A stretch of DNA of 64,000 bases, taken from positions 124,501 through 188,500 of the forward strand of contig OX243827.1 in NCBI GenBank assembly GCA_945859605.1, read 5' to 3'. Origin of the DNA: Lumbricus rubellus. Lineage: Eukaryota > Annelida > Clitellata > Crassiclitellata > Lumbricidae. The position numbers were made by a program, and so were the translations under genes. The notes below the pieces were generated by a model. That model did not search any database. It was not told the DNA's origin and worked only from the letters and a program-made list of their open reading frames with translations. This document shows positions 21,026-29,669 of the stretch, piece by piece; position 1 is the stretch's first letter, and the number at the start of each line of letters is the position of its first letter.

Positions 21026-21815
21026 ATGGAGATCAAAGATATGAGTTGGAGCGCAGCGCTCTCGAAAAGATTTAATAATCCGTTGTTACCCAAAAGCATA
21101 CGTGGTTTGATAATTGGGAAATCGGCGTGTGGAAAAACAACGCTTCTTCTTAATCTTTTACTTAGGCCAGACTGGTTGGATTACGATAACTTACAAGTAT
21201 TCGGCACTTCTCTGTTTCAACCGGAATATCGTATTATTAAAAAAGCATACGAAGAAAAATTACCGAAAGAAAAGATCGTTTGGTTGTTCGAGCACCGAGA
21301 TGAAATCGTAGGCCTAAATGCGTCGCCAGACCTTGTTATGGAAGAAATAGCAAAAAAACTTAGAAGCTAAATCCGATATATATGCAAAGTTCTTTGAGAG
21401 CGCCGACGATGTACCGGACCCGAGAGATTTGAGCGCCGAAAAGAAGAATCTGATGATTTTTGACGATTTACAATTGGAAAAACAAAACAAATGCGAAACG
21501 TATTATAATCGGGGGAGGCATAGTAATGTAGATTGCTTTTACCTCGCCCAGAATTATTTCAAATTACCGCGCCAAACAATCAGAGAAAATGCGAACTTTA
21601 TTTGCCTGTTCAAACAAGACCTGAAAAACTGTAATCATATCTACAACGATCATGTGAGTACAGACATGGGTAAAGATGAATTTAGAAAACTATGCAAAAC
21701 AGTATGGGAACAACCTCATGGATTCGTGGTTTTGGACCTAACTAGGGACAAGTACAATGGTAAATACCGATGCGGACTCGACCCATTTTATGTAATCGAG
21801 GATCCGCTATTGTAA
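21026..21815 (+). pseudogene. packaging ATPase, FtsK/HerA-A32 type (P0, frameshifted)
   Basis: Walker A (IGKSACGKT) near residue 30 and Walker B (LMIFDDLQ), with the same flanks as the intact 258-aa copies. A frameshift in an A-run near 21355 ends the first frame at 21370; the remainder is in the 21429-21815 frame. This motor would pump Polinton DNA into capsids. Confidence 0.9.
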
Positions 21816-21835
21816 AATTGTATTGTATAATAAAA

Positions 21836-22630
21836 ATGGAATCATCGCTTCTCAAACAGATATCAGAAAACACGGAAAAGACGGCCTGTAACACGGAACC
21901 AAAAACATCATTTTCCATTTTTCTAAGCGAAAAGAGCACGCGAATCAGAACGAAGTTTAATCCACTACTCGAACTGGAGAAGAATAAGAAATACGAAATG
22001 GCCTTAGTTGCCCTCGAGACGTACTATTCTTTTCCTAATATCGATGCGACAAACAACGTCTTCAGGTATTCACCGGATTCTGGCACAGATTGGGTAAACA
22101 TTGAAGTTCCAGAGGGTTGCTATGAAATAACGGATATCAACGAATATATACAGAGAGTCATGAAGGGGAATGGACATTTCGACGGAGTAAATGGCGCTTA
22201 CTGTATCTCAATAGCACCAAACACCAATACTCTGAGGTCTGTGGTAAATATAGAAGCAAATTATATGGTTGACTTTACGCCAAAGAATTCGATTGGAAAG
22301 GTTCTAGGTTTCAACAGATGGATCTATTCGGGCGGATATAATGAATCGGAGGACTTGGTAAATATAATGAGTGTAAGCAGCCTAAGAGTGACCAGCGACA
22401 TTATCGGGTCTTCGTACACTAACGGAACATCGGAAAACGTGATATATTCTTTTTTCCCAAACGTAGGCCCGGGTTACAAGATTATCGAAGTGCCGCATAA
22501 TTTAATATATCTCCCGATTTTGCTGTCTACAATTTCAACGATGGAAACGAGGCTCACAGACCAACATGGGAGCCTACTAAATCTTCGAGGTGAAGAGTTG
22601 GCGATTCGATTTCACATCAGGGAAGTTTGA
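21836..22630 (+). CDS. minor capsid protein, penton-like (P0)
   Basis: 264 residues, open. Matches the 257-aa proteins of A2 and B along its length (TRIRTKFNPLLEL, SFPNID, LRVTSDIIGSSY, LRGEELAIRFHIREV). In Polintons this gene next to the ATPase encodes the single jelly-roll vertex protein; the fold is not provable by eye, so the identification leans on position and conservation. The ATG at 21836 follows an AT-rich TATA-like run and matches the start in the sister copies. Confidence 0.75.
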   Translation: MESSLLKQISENTEKTACNTEPKTSFSIFLSEKSTRIRTKFNPLLELEKNKKYEMALVALETYYSFPNIDATNNVFRYSPDSGTDWVNIEVPEGCYEITDINEYIQRVMKGNGHFDGVNGAYCISIAPNTNTLRSVVNIEANYMVDFTPKNSIGKVLGFNRWIYSGGYNESEDLVNIMSVSSLRVTSDIIGSSYTNGTSENVIYSFFPNVGPGYKIIEVPHNLIYLPILLSTISTMETRLTDQHGSLLNLRGEELAIRFHIREV

Positions 22631-22656
22631 AAGTTTTTTTGTAATTTATTAATAAA

Positions 22657-23223
22657 ATGAATCGTTACCTGAAAGTAAAAGTTAATATTCCAGAAGCGCA
22701 ACAAGACAAAATTAAAAGATCACTTGACGCGGGAGGCGGCGTGAGTATCAAACTATCACACGATGATTTTAATGGTGAACACGTTTTAGCTCTCACCCAC
22801 GCGCAAATCAATAAAATGACAGCGGCGTATCAAAAAGGAACTGGCATGATTATTAAAATGAGTAAAACGCAATTGGAGAACAATAAGAAAGTCGAAGGCG
22901 GATTCATAGGTGCTATACTTCCGTTTCTAGCGACAGCGGGACGGTTCCTTCTGTCTAATGCGCTACCAAGTTTAGCGATGGGGGCATTGAGTGGTCTTGG
23001 CTCCGCGGCAACTACCAAGATTGTAGATAAAATCAGCGGTTCGGGTGTAATGTGTGTCAAGAAAGGTGACATAGCGTGCAAAATAAGACCGGCCGGTTCT
23101 GGTTTGTACTTGTCGCCGTGGCAAAAAGGTAGCTCAATAACGGCATCCGGGTTGTACATGAAAACAGGGTCGGGGTATGCTAGGGGTGAAGGACTTTTGC
23201 TCGGCCCTAATTCTCCGTTCTGA
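22657..23223 (+). CDS. pX-like minor virion protein (P0)
   Basis: 188 residues. Basic N-terminal half (KVKVNIPEAQQDKIKRSL, EHVLALTHAQINKM), a Gly/Ala-rich hydrophobic segment (FIGAILPFLATAGRFLL) and a repetitive Gly-rich tail ending LLLGPNSPF. The TGA replaces about ten residues (IPILGMLL end) kept in A2 and B. ISGSG in the middle fits an adenain-type cut site. Proposed as the equivalent of an adenovirus core/precursor protein; the assignment is by composition and context. Confidence 0.6.
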   Translation: MNRYLKVKVNIPEAQQDKIKRSLDAGGGVSIKLSHDDFNGEHVLALTHAQINKMTAAYQKGTGMIIKMSKTQLENNKKVEGGFIGAILPFLATAGRFLLSNALPSLAMGALSGLGSAATTKIVDKISGSGVMCVKKGDIACKIRPAGSGLYLSPWQKGSSITASGLYMKTGSGYARGEGLLLGPNSPF

Positions 23224-23269
23224 AACATTCCGATTCTCGGCATGATATTATAAAATATTCTATTAAAAA

Positions 23270-23668
23270 ATGTCGAGACCAATACACAAATTTGGAACTA
23301 AACCAACTAGGCCGGTAGAGGTTAGAACGCAGCCCGTTTCAGTCTTTTGGAAGATTACGAGCGGTGTTACTCGCACCCCAGTAAGACAGCTAGGAGGTCT
23401 GCGATGGGAAATTTTTGCGCAAAATGATATTACGATACAACCAAAGGCGGCAAATACGCTAAGGCTTGGACTAGGTGTAGAAATGGCGGCAGGTCTTTGC
23501 CTCGTTTCCCTCAGACAGGGCCTCAAGGAACGACGGTGCAGCCTACTAGACGGAGTGATTTCGGAAGATGTGGTTGATGATATCATAGTTTCAATTCAAA
23601 ACAACTCCGATTCAGCAGTAACAATAAACGAAGGAGATTCGCTATGTTACGTAAATTATCAACGGTAA
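23270..23668 (+). CDS. dUTPase-fold protein, probably non-catalytic (P0)
   Basis: 132 residues. The order of strands and turns follows trimeric dUTPase: WEIFAQNDITIQPKAA, then GLGVEMAAGLCLVSLRQGL, then DGVISEDVVDDIIVSIQN, then INEGDSLCYV. The substrate-binding PRSG-type motif, the catalytic Asp/Tyr motif and the C-terminal P-loop-like motif are not kept. Lies between the pX-like and membrane protein genes in the capsid cluster, so a structural or regulatory role is more likely than nucleotide hydrolysis. Fold recognition here is by eye. Confidence 0.5.
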   Translation: MSRPIHKFGTKPTRPVEVRTQPVSVFWKITSGVTRTPVRQLGGLRWEIFAQNDITIQPKAANTLRLGLGVEMAAGLCLVSLRQGLKERRCSLLDGVISEDVVDDIIVSIQNNSDSAVTINEGDSLCYVNYQR

Positions 23669-23696
23669 AAAAAAATATATTGTCTAAAATAAACGA

Positions 23697-24395
23697 ATGG
23701 AATATGAAGGCATCAAACTCTATCCGAACCTAACAAATATAACACCCTCTGCACCAGAAGGTGAAATACAAATAGCCGCGGGGTCTGCACAAACGTATCG
23801 GCTTCAAAAGATTAGCGAAATCAAAAAGGAGATCGAACAAGAACGAGACAAACGAGCAACGTTGAGTAAAAAGTATCATAGAAGTGTAAGCGTAATCGGC
23901 GTTGTAGACAACTTCCTCATGGTGGTCACGATAAGGCTCGGAATTTCGGGAATCGGTGTACTAGCCACCATAATTGCGACCCCCATCGCTATTGCTATGG
24001 AAGGGACAGCGCTAGGTGCGGGGCTATTGAGTATAATCGGCAGCCGAATCTGTAAAAAGCTCGCTCTGAAGGCGGAGAAGCACGAAAAGATCAAAACGCT
24101 AGCTGACGCGAAGCTCAACACGATCAGCGACCATATTTCAAAAGCCCTCGCGGATGATCATATTTCAAATGAGGAATATTCTCTGATTCTAAGCGAGATT
24201 GAAAAATTCAATGGCATGAAAGAAGAAATTAAAAGTAAGTCGAAAGTTGCGGCAGCCGCGATGGACGAGGAAACGAAACAATCTCTCATCGACCGGGGAA
24301 GAGAAGAAGTCAGACAGTCCTTTCAAAGCATGTTTGAGAAAACTACCGAATCTAGTAGAAAGACGACTAACGCGAACATGTATGAAATCATGTAG
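23697..24395 (+). CDS. coiled-coil and two-helix membrane protein, unknown function (P0 only)
   Basis: 232 residues. Coiled coil at about 35-60 (RLQKISEIKKEIEQERDKR), two hydrophobic stretches (VVDNFLMVVTIRLGISGIGVLATIIATPIAIAM is split by a polar turn region, then ALGAGLLSII), then charged helices (ISDHISKALADDHISNEEYSL). A gene with this layout is often present in invertebrate Polintons, but A2 and B lack it at the same spot, where short tandem repeats stand instead. Function not known. Confidence 0.6.
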   Translation: MEYEGIKLYPNLTNITPSAPEGEIQIAAGSAQTYRLQKISEIKKEIEQERDKRATLSKKYHRSVSVIGVVDNFLMVVTIRLGISGIGVLATIIATPIAIAMEGTALGAGLLSIIGSRICKKLALKAEKHEKIKTLADAKLNTISDHISKALADDHISNEEYSLILSEIEKFNGMKEEIKSKSKVAAAAMDEETKQSLIDRGREEVRQSFQSMFEKTTESSRKTTNANMYEIM

Positions 24396-24553
24396 TGTTT
24401 TGTAGAGTTTTGTAGACCTATGTCGCTATGTCTGAAAATACGTCTAACCTATGTTTTTACACATGTCGAAAAACACGTCTAAAAACACGTTGAAAAACAC
24501 ATCGAAAAACACGCCGAAAAACATGTCGAGAAACATTATATTTTTTATTAAAA
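24396..24553 (+). repeat. short tandem repeats upstream of the 299-aa gene (P0)
   Basis: About eight degenerate units of the type CGAAAAACACGT. Repeats of unrelated sequence occupy the same gap in A2 and B. Confidence 0.75.
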
Positions 24554-25453
24554 ATGTCGTTTCTAAAGATAGATGACCCAGCGAAAAGAGATTTTATAGT
24601 CGAAGAGTTTCTGAAATCCAAGAAGAATATTCAACAAAACTTTTTATCGGAGAGATTGGGGGATTCAGGGCTACAACAAGAATTAACAAAGCTGTACAAG
24701 CCTATCGTCGATTCGCAATCCGCAATTTCTAAACAGCAAAATGTCTTACTATCCGCCATCAAAGAAAACTCGATAGCTACATCAAACGCGCTACAAACGC
24801 TTCCCGCGTCGTTGAAGGTTCAATTTCCTCAGTATCCCTCGATAGAAGCGTATAGCGACGATCCGACTGAGGATATTAGAACTTTAGAATTAGGAGATGT
24901 AGCCACCAAGTACCTTCATCAATACGCCTCCGACAAAAAAATTGTAGATACGACGTTCGGAATACGATCAAAAAATGGTCAATTCTACATCGGCGATACT
25001 CCGATTTCTATTCAAGGAGACGATGTGACGGTTGGAAATAAGACGTATAGCGGAACACCGGGGCTTTGGGAGTTGTTGACGATGAAACAGCCGAACACGT
25101 CGATATACGATAATAATGATAGAGACGATTACGCCGAGATTCTACTCACGACGGATGCTATCAGACAGCCAAAAAATCCTAACAAACCCAAAGCATCTGC
25201 GAGCGCCAAATATAGAGAAATTATCAAACCGATATGGGAAAAGAGGGTTCGTAATACAGTGGGCAAAGGCGTGGGTGTAATCGTTATTTCTGAAGATCCA
25301 AATGTATTAGCGAAACAGCTAGAACTACGATTTCAAAGCTTCAAAGCAGGCAATACCGGCGTGAGAAACGAGATCGTGGCGATGTGCGACGCGTTATTGA
25401 GGCAAGGAGTGCTGAGTAATGATGCCTACAAAAATATAATGTTGACATTGTAA
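24554..25453 (+). CDS. conserved Polinton 299-aa protein, unknown function (P0)
   Basis: Intact and collinear with the 299-aa proteins of A2 and B. The N-terminal 100 residues are helical (DPAKRDFIVEEFL, NFLSERLGDSGLQQEL), and the middle has the most conserved block (DTTFGIRSKNGQFYIGD, then GTPGLWELLT). It sits between the dUTPase-fold/membrane genes and the pVI-like gene, so a virion or assembly role is plausible. No enzymatic motif is recognised. Confidence 0.65.
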   Translation: MSFLKIDDPAKRDFIVEEFLKSKKNIQQNFLSERLGDSGLQQELTKLYKPIVDSQSAISKQQNVLLSAIKENSIATSNALQTLPASLKVQFPQYPSIEAYSDDPTEDIRTLELGDVATKYLHQYASDKKIVDTTFGIRSKNGQFYIGDTPISIQGDDVTVGNKTYSGTPGLWELLTMKQPNTSIYDNNDRDDYAEILLTTDAIRQPKNPNKPKASASAKYREIIKPIWEKRVRNTVGKGVGVIVISEDPNVLAKQLELRFQSFKAGNTGVRNEIVAMCDALLRQGVLSNDAYKNIMLTL

Positions 25454-25465
25454 AATGCAGGAAAA

Positions 25466-25927
25466 ATGCAGGTCATTAATAGAAGGAGGTATAGAAAACA
25501 ATACGTTATCGGAGGATTGGGAATATTCGATACAATTTCGGGATTTTTCAAACGACTAGTTACGTCGAACGCCGCCAAACAATTAGCAACAACCGCTCTC
25601 AACGCGAGTAAAGACGTGGCGAAAGAAATTGGAAAAAAGGCCATCGATGTTGGGAAAACAACCGCAATCGACGCTGGTAAACGATTAGTGGACAAAGCAG
25701 TGACTAAACTGTTTGCTACTCCCGCCACTGCTCCTACTCCTAAGAAAATTACGCAAGAAACTAGAGAAATTTTAGATCGGCTGAGTAGCGTCGGGTCGAG
25801 CCCGAATATCCCAAATATTCCAAATATAAATAATCTGATGATGGGGGACGGCCTGAAGAAGAACGGCGCCATATCGATACAAGATTTAGTAAGCTCGCTA
25901 AACGGCGCCGGAATGAAGGTCGCGTAA
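25466..25927 (+). CDS. pVI-like amphipathic virion protein (P0)
   Basis: 153 residues. A basic leader (RRRYRKQYVIGG) is followed by an amphipathic helix (GIFDTISGFFKRLVTSNAAKQ) and a Lys/Ala-rich helical body, and the end reads LNGAGMKVA. VIGG before the helix and LNGAG at the end resemble adenain cut sites, the arrangement seen in adenovirus protein VI, which lyses membranes after cleavage. Homology is proposed from architecture, not from alignment. Confidence 0.55.
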   Translation: MQVINRRRYRKQYVIGGLGIFDTISGFFKRLVTSNAAKQLATTALNASKDVAKEIGKKAIDVGKTTAIDAGKRLVDKAVTKLFATPATAPTPKKITQETREILDRLSSVGSSPNIPNIPNINNLMMGDGLKKNGAISIQDLVSSLNGAGMKVA

Positions 25928-25950
25928 AAAAATATTATCGCGTAATAAAA

Positions 25951-27073
25951 ATGCAATCATCTGATATTCTGAGATTTACCGAACAACCATTGAGCGATGA
26001 AAGCGTCGAACGCTACGAATGGTACGAGTATGAGCCGATATCGGGGGCGAATCTAAACACCTCCGGCGAGATTAGAATAAACATCGAACTTCAAGATTTA
26101 TTTTGTCATCCAGCAGAATCTTACCTGTTATTCGAGGGTAGATTGACGAAGGCGGACAACACCTTCTACGTTAATGCCGATGAAGAAACTCTTACGAATA
26201 ATGGGCTGATGCATCTTTTCAGTCAAATTTCGTATTCCCTATCGAATCAGGAAATTGAATCGTTATTTTACCCAGGTCAAGCAACGACGATGCTCGGATT
26301 ACTCAAATACCCGAATGAGTTTCAACTAGCTCAAGGTTTGAATCAGTTGTGATACAAGGACAGCGGGGCGACGGCTGCTATCGCGAATAATGGTTTCGCC
26401 GTTAGACAGTCGTATATAATTCAAAAACCAAATGCCAAAGGTAGCCTACTTTTAGCTTTGTAGTTCCATTGAAGCATATTTTCGGATTTTGCGATGATTA
26501 CGACAAGGTTGTTTTTGGTATGAAACATACGCTAACTCTTGTTCGTAAAGCTGATGATGACGCAATTTTTAGACTCGCTGCCGCGGGTGCAGGAAAAGTT
26601 AGGGTAGATAAAATCTCATGGTTCATGCCGCACGTTATTCCCGCGGATATGGAGAAGATGCAGTTGTACAAAACGATCGAATCGAAAGCGTCGTTGCCAG
26701 TTGCGTACAGAGCCCGTCAATGCGATACCACCTCCGTCGCACAGTCGACTAATTTTAGCTGGAGACTTAGTGTCAAGTCTTTACCTGAGAAGCCTAGGTA
26801 CATCATCTTGGGTTTTCAAACCGACAAAAGCGGCGATCAAGAACAGAATCCATCCGTTTTCAATCATTGCGATCTGAAGAACATGTTCGTGATGATGAAC
26901 CAGGACCGATATCCAGTTGTCGACTATAATCTATCATTTCCGAATCAACAATTCTCGCGGGTGTACCGAGCAGCAGCCGCGTTTAGTGAAAAATACTATG
27001 GAATGGACGAACTAATGACGCAATGCAATATCACACCCTCGGACTTCAAAGATCTGTTTCCGATTATGGTGTT
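25951..27073 (+). pseudogene. major capsid protein, 5' portion (P0, nonsense and frameshift, split)
   Basis: Encodes the double-jelly-roll Polinton capsid protein seen intact in A2 and B. The first frame ends at a TGA (26350-26352) where the intact copies have Trp; similarity continues to a frameshift near 26455 and then in the frame open from 26469. At 27073 the gene is cut by the 32.7-kb Polinton, and its last codons are at 59793-59957. Confidence 0.92.
27068..27073 (+). repeat. GGTGTT target-site duplication, left
   Basis: Pairs with 59793-59798. Six base pairs is the Polinton duplication length. Confidence 0.93.
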
Positions 27074-27321
27074 AGTAGTAGTTAATCTTCGCTTCTGGAT
27101 GTCTTTTATTATTTCCTGAGGGGGGTGCTCGGTAGTACAGTGGATAGCGCGCTGGACTGTCGACCAAGAGGTCAGGGGTTCAATTCCCCGCCGGGGCAGA
27201 AATTTGTAACGAGATTTCTGTTCCTCTAGCCGACTCAGCTATGATGAGTACACGGTCAGTGGATGATGAGACGGCGAGGGAGAGGATTGGCCACTGCCCT
27301 TTGGATGTCTTTTATTATTTC
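27074..27321 (+). repeat. left terminal inverted repeat of the composite Polinton
   Basis: Begins with three AGT units and ends GGATGTCTTTTATTATTTC. Includes a 73-nt tRNA-like sequence at 27126-27198. Inner copies at about 34093-34312 and 44735-44955 lack the outermost 20 bases. Confidence 0.93.
27126..27198 (+). other. tRNA-like sequence inside the terminal inverted repeat
   Basis: Has an A-box-like GGTAGTACAGTGG and a B-box-like GGGGTTCAATTCCCC, the spacing of a tRNA gene, GTC in the position of an anticodon and a partly paired acceptor (TGCTCGG with CCGGGGCA). The anticodon stem has mismatches, so a working tRNA is unlikely; the pol III promoter boxes look usable. Copies: 34123-34195, about 44768-44830 (5' shortened), 59668-59740 (minus). 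Confidence 0.65.
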
Positions 27322-27335
27322 GATCAGCAAGGAAA

Positions 27336-28409
27336 TTAAGGTCGTAAGAATACTGCCGAAAAGTCTCTAGCTAATATATTTAGTGCGATGTGCGAATAAG
27401 CGAATATCTCGAGAAAATCGGTATTGGTTACGAAAATTATGCAACTACCGGTTGAATTGTTAAACGCAGCTCCCGTTCCCCCTCCGCCCGCAATTTGCAT
27501 GTAATTCGCCCCATTTCTATACAGGTAGACGTTACCAGGAGTGGTACTACTGTTACCAAATTCTATGTACGTCGAAACGAAATAGTATCCGGCTTTACCG
27601 GGAGTGAAACGGGTCAGTCCCGCACTTATGACACCATCGGTTTTGAATCTTACACTATCGAAAGTAACTCTTGTGTGAGTTTTAGCGATTAAGAATTGCC
27701 AAGTTAAAGAATGAATGCTAAGCGCGGGACCGATTGAGATAGAATCTACATACTGCTTCGTAGCTGCATCGCTGGCGTTGTTGGGTTCGTGTAGTCCTGT
27801 AATGTAAGCATCATGCATAAAGATGGACTTATACACATTTATTTTAGACGGAGGAGTGCCATCGAGTGACTTAACCATCTCTAACATGATTTCATTGTTT
27901 ATTCTAAAACGAAATCCATCCATCGATTGTAATGTAATAGGATTGTTTAACGAACATTGTAGTTTATTTCGTATACTACCTAAGAAAATAGTGAATTCTT
28001 TATTTTCTCCTCTCAAGTCCTTACAACCCATTGAACGCAGACGATCGGAGCCAACGTTTAAGATTAGATCACCAGTCATGGTTTCACCAGTTTTAGACAC
28101 CTTCAATGTAACTTGTTCATCAACGTATTTCTTATTCGTCAAATGATTATCGTTGGACGGAGAATCGTCGTGATTCGTTATCAAATCAATGGCTTGACCC
28201 CAACTTAAGGCCTCATCCATTCCTGCTGTCAAAGGCTTCGTTGTGGGCAGTCCTTTAATTTTGTGACCACCCATTTTTAGATTTCCAGTCGCGATGTTTG
28301 CTCCATCCAATCGAAGAAAACTAGCATTTACTTGACTAAGAGTGACACCTCCAGCGATTACTCTTTGTGATGAACCAACATCGGTGTGACCGAATTTATC
28401 GACAGGCAT
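27336..28409 (-). CDS. fibre-like protein with C1q-type head (A1)
   Basis: 357 residues. Residues 1-110 form an anchor shared by all fibre-like proteins here (MPVDKFGHTD, GGVTLSQVNASFLRLDGAN, HDDSPSNDNHLTNKKYVDEQ). The shaft contains phage-tail-fibre-like phrases (SKTGETMTGDLILNVGSD, DAATKQYVD). The last about 130 residues have the C1q/TNF-like jelly-roll pattern (FTPGKAGYYFVSTYIEF, NVYLYRNGANY, FLEIFAYSH). It would stand at capsid vertices and bind host receptors. TATATAAAATG-type sequence abuts the start codon. Confidence 0.7.
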   Translation of the reverse strand: MPVDKFGHTDVGSSQRVIAGGVTLSQVNASFLRLDGANIATGNLKMGGHKIKGLPTTKPLTAGMDEALSWGQAIDLITNHDDSPSNDNHLTNKKYVDEQVTLKVSKTGETMTGDLILNVGSDRLRSMGCKDLRGENKEFTIFLGSIRNKLQCSLNNPITLQSMDGFRFRINNEIMLEMVKSLDGTPPSKINVYKSIFMHDAYITGLHEPNNASDAATKQYVDSISIGPALSIHSLTWQFLIAKTHTRVTFDSVRFKTDGVISAGLTRFTPGKAGYYFVSTYIEFGNSSTTPGNVYLYRNGANYMQIAGGGGTGAAFNNSTGSCIIFVTNTDFLEIFAYSHIALNILARDFSAVFLRP

Positions 28410-28439
28410 TTTATATATAATAATAATTTTTAATGCAGA

Positions 28440-29204
28440 TTAGTCATCGTATACATATAATTGCATTACCTGAATCCCTCGTGGAAGATCGTTATCCTTT
28501 GCCAGTACTCTAACTCTGTAATATTGATACGCATCCGTAGTAGAAATATTAAAAAATGTCGGAATAGTCTCTGAAGGAGTTGAAGATGTATGTAAGTGTG
28601 CAAACACTGCTCCATCATTGCTAGCGGATAAATTCCAATAAGATACAGATACGGTTTTCAACGCAATTCTCCAAATTTTAACTGGCTCAGGACATTTAAT
28701 TTGTAACCAAACAGTTTCATCTTCACCCGAAACCCAAGCTGCGTTAACATCGTCAGTGAGATTAGTGAAAGCATGGTAGGCTTTGCTTCCGGCAAAACAA
28801 GAACTGGCGCTAGCAACGAATCCTGTTACACTTACATCAGCTTCCAAGGGAGGAATATACCCAGCACGACACTTTTTCAGAGATTTATCGACGTACTTTG
28901 TAACTTGTTCATCAACGTATTTCTTATTCGTCAAATGATTATCGTTAGACGGAGAGTCATCGTGATTCGTTATCAAATCAATAGCTTGTCCCCTACTTAA
29001 AGCTTCATCCATTCCTGCTGTCGAAGTATTCGTTACTGGGAGACCTTTTATCACATGTCCATTCATTTTTAAATTTCCAGTCGGCAGATTTGTCCCATCC
29101 AATCGAAGAAAATTAGCATTTACTTTGCTAAGAGTAACACCTCCAGCGATTACTCTTCGTGATGTTCCTCCAGCAGCGGTGTGACCAAATTTATCGATAG
29201 GCAT
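28440..29204 (-). CDS. fibre-like protein with discoidin-type head, short shaft (A1)
   Basis: 254 residues from the ATG at 29204 (MPIDKFGHT, same anchor as its neighbour; an upstream Met at 29318 is ignored because it overlaps the protease gene). After the anchor it jumps to KYVDKSLKKCRAGYIPPLEADVSV and a F5/8 type C (discoidin)-like head (SKAYHAFTNLTDD, AAWVSGEDETVWLQIKCPEPVKIWRIALK). It lacks about 110 shaft residues present in the B counterpart at 46072-47169, consistent with deletion between repeats. Confidence 0.7.
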   Translation of the reverse strand: MPIDKFGHTAAGGTSRRVIAGGVTLSKVNANFLRLDGTNLPTGNLKMNGHVIKGLPVTNTSTAGMDEALSRGQAIDLITNHDDSPSNDNHLTNKKYVDEQVTKYVDKSLKKCRAGYIPPLEADVSVTGFVASASSCFAGSKAYHAFTNLTDDVNAAWVSGEDETVWLQIKCPEPVKIWRIALKTVSVSYWNLSASNDGAVFAHLHTSSTPSETIPTFFNISTTDAYQYYRVRVLAKDNDLPRGIQVMQLYVYDD

Positions 29205-29233
29205 TTTATATATATATTTATATATAATAATTT

Positions 29234-29668
29234 TTAATGCAAGCCATTTATAACTTCTTGGAAATTCATTCCATCGTTCATCGTCTTCTTTAAGACATAC
29301 AGACACAAATGGCCGCAAAACACTTCGTTATCCGGCTGTATTCGCTCGCTGTTATATAACACTGGACGGCGTAAATACTTTATCAGTTCCAGAGGGGGAG
29401 GAAGGCCGTAACTATCGAAATATATTTTCTCATTACCGCTCTTTAAGAAAGAGCACCAATGCTGACCGGTTCCTTTAGAATCGTCTAGATTCAATATCCC
29501 ACATTCAATCCGTCTAGGTTTATTCGGCAGCTCGTCTCGCACGAAAACGCCTCTAAAATTCGGAATATTCAGCTTCTTCGCGGCATCCAATAATTCAAAA
29601 TTGGTTAACGGATGATTTGGAAGAACTACGCCTTCGACATCGATGTTTTTCACAGTTGCAGAACTCAT
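29234..29668 (-). CDS. adenain-like cysteine protease (A1)
   Basis: 144 residues from the ATG at 29668. Catalytic His in GTGQHWCSF, acidic residue in IYFDSYGLPPP, and Cys in NEVFCGHLCLYV, in the order of adenovirus protease (family C5). It would mature capsid and precursor proteins. The HNH gene ends one base upstream. B has the same protein with a different first 12 residues (MSVKQIDVCGVV). Confidence 0.85.
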   Translation of the reverse strand: MSSATVKNIDVEGVVLPNHPLTNFELLDAAKKLNIPNFRGVFVRDELPNKPRRIECGILNLDDSKGTGQHWCSFLKSGNEKIYFDSYGLPPPLELIKYLRRPVLYNSERIQPDNEVFCGHLCLYVLKKTMNDGMNFQEVINGLH

Positions 29669-29669
29669 T

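Noticed and set aside
27126..27198. Functional tRNA-Asp (GTC)
   Set aside because: The anticodon stem has mismatches and all copies lie in terminal repeats; annotated only as tRNA-like.
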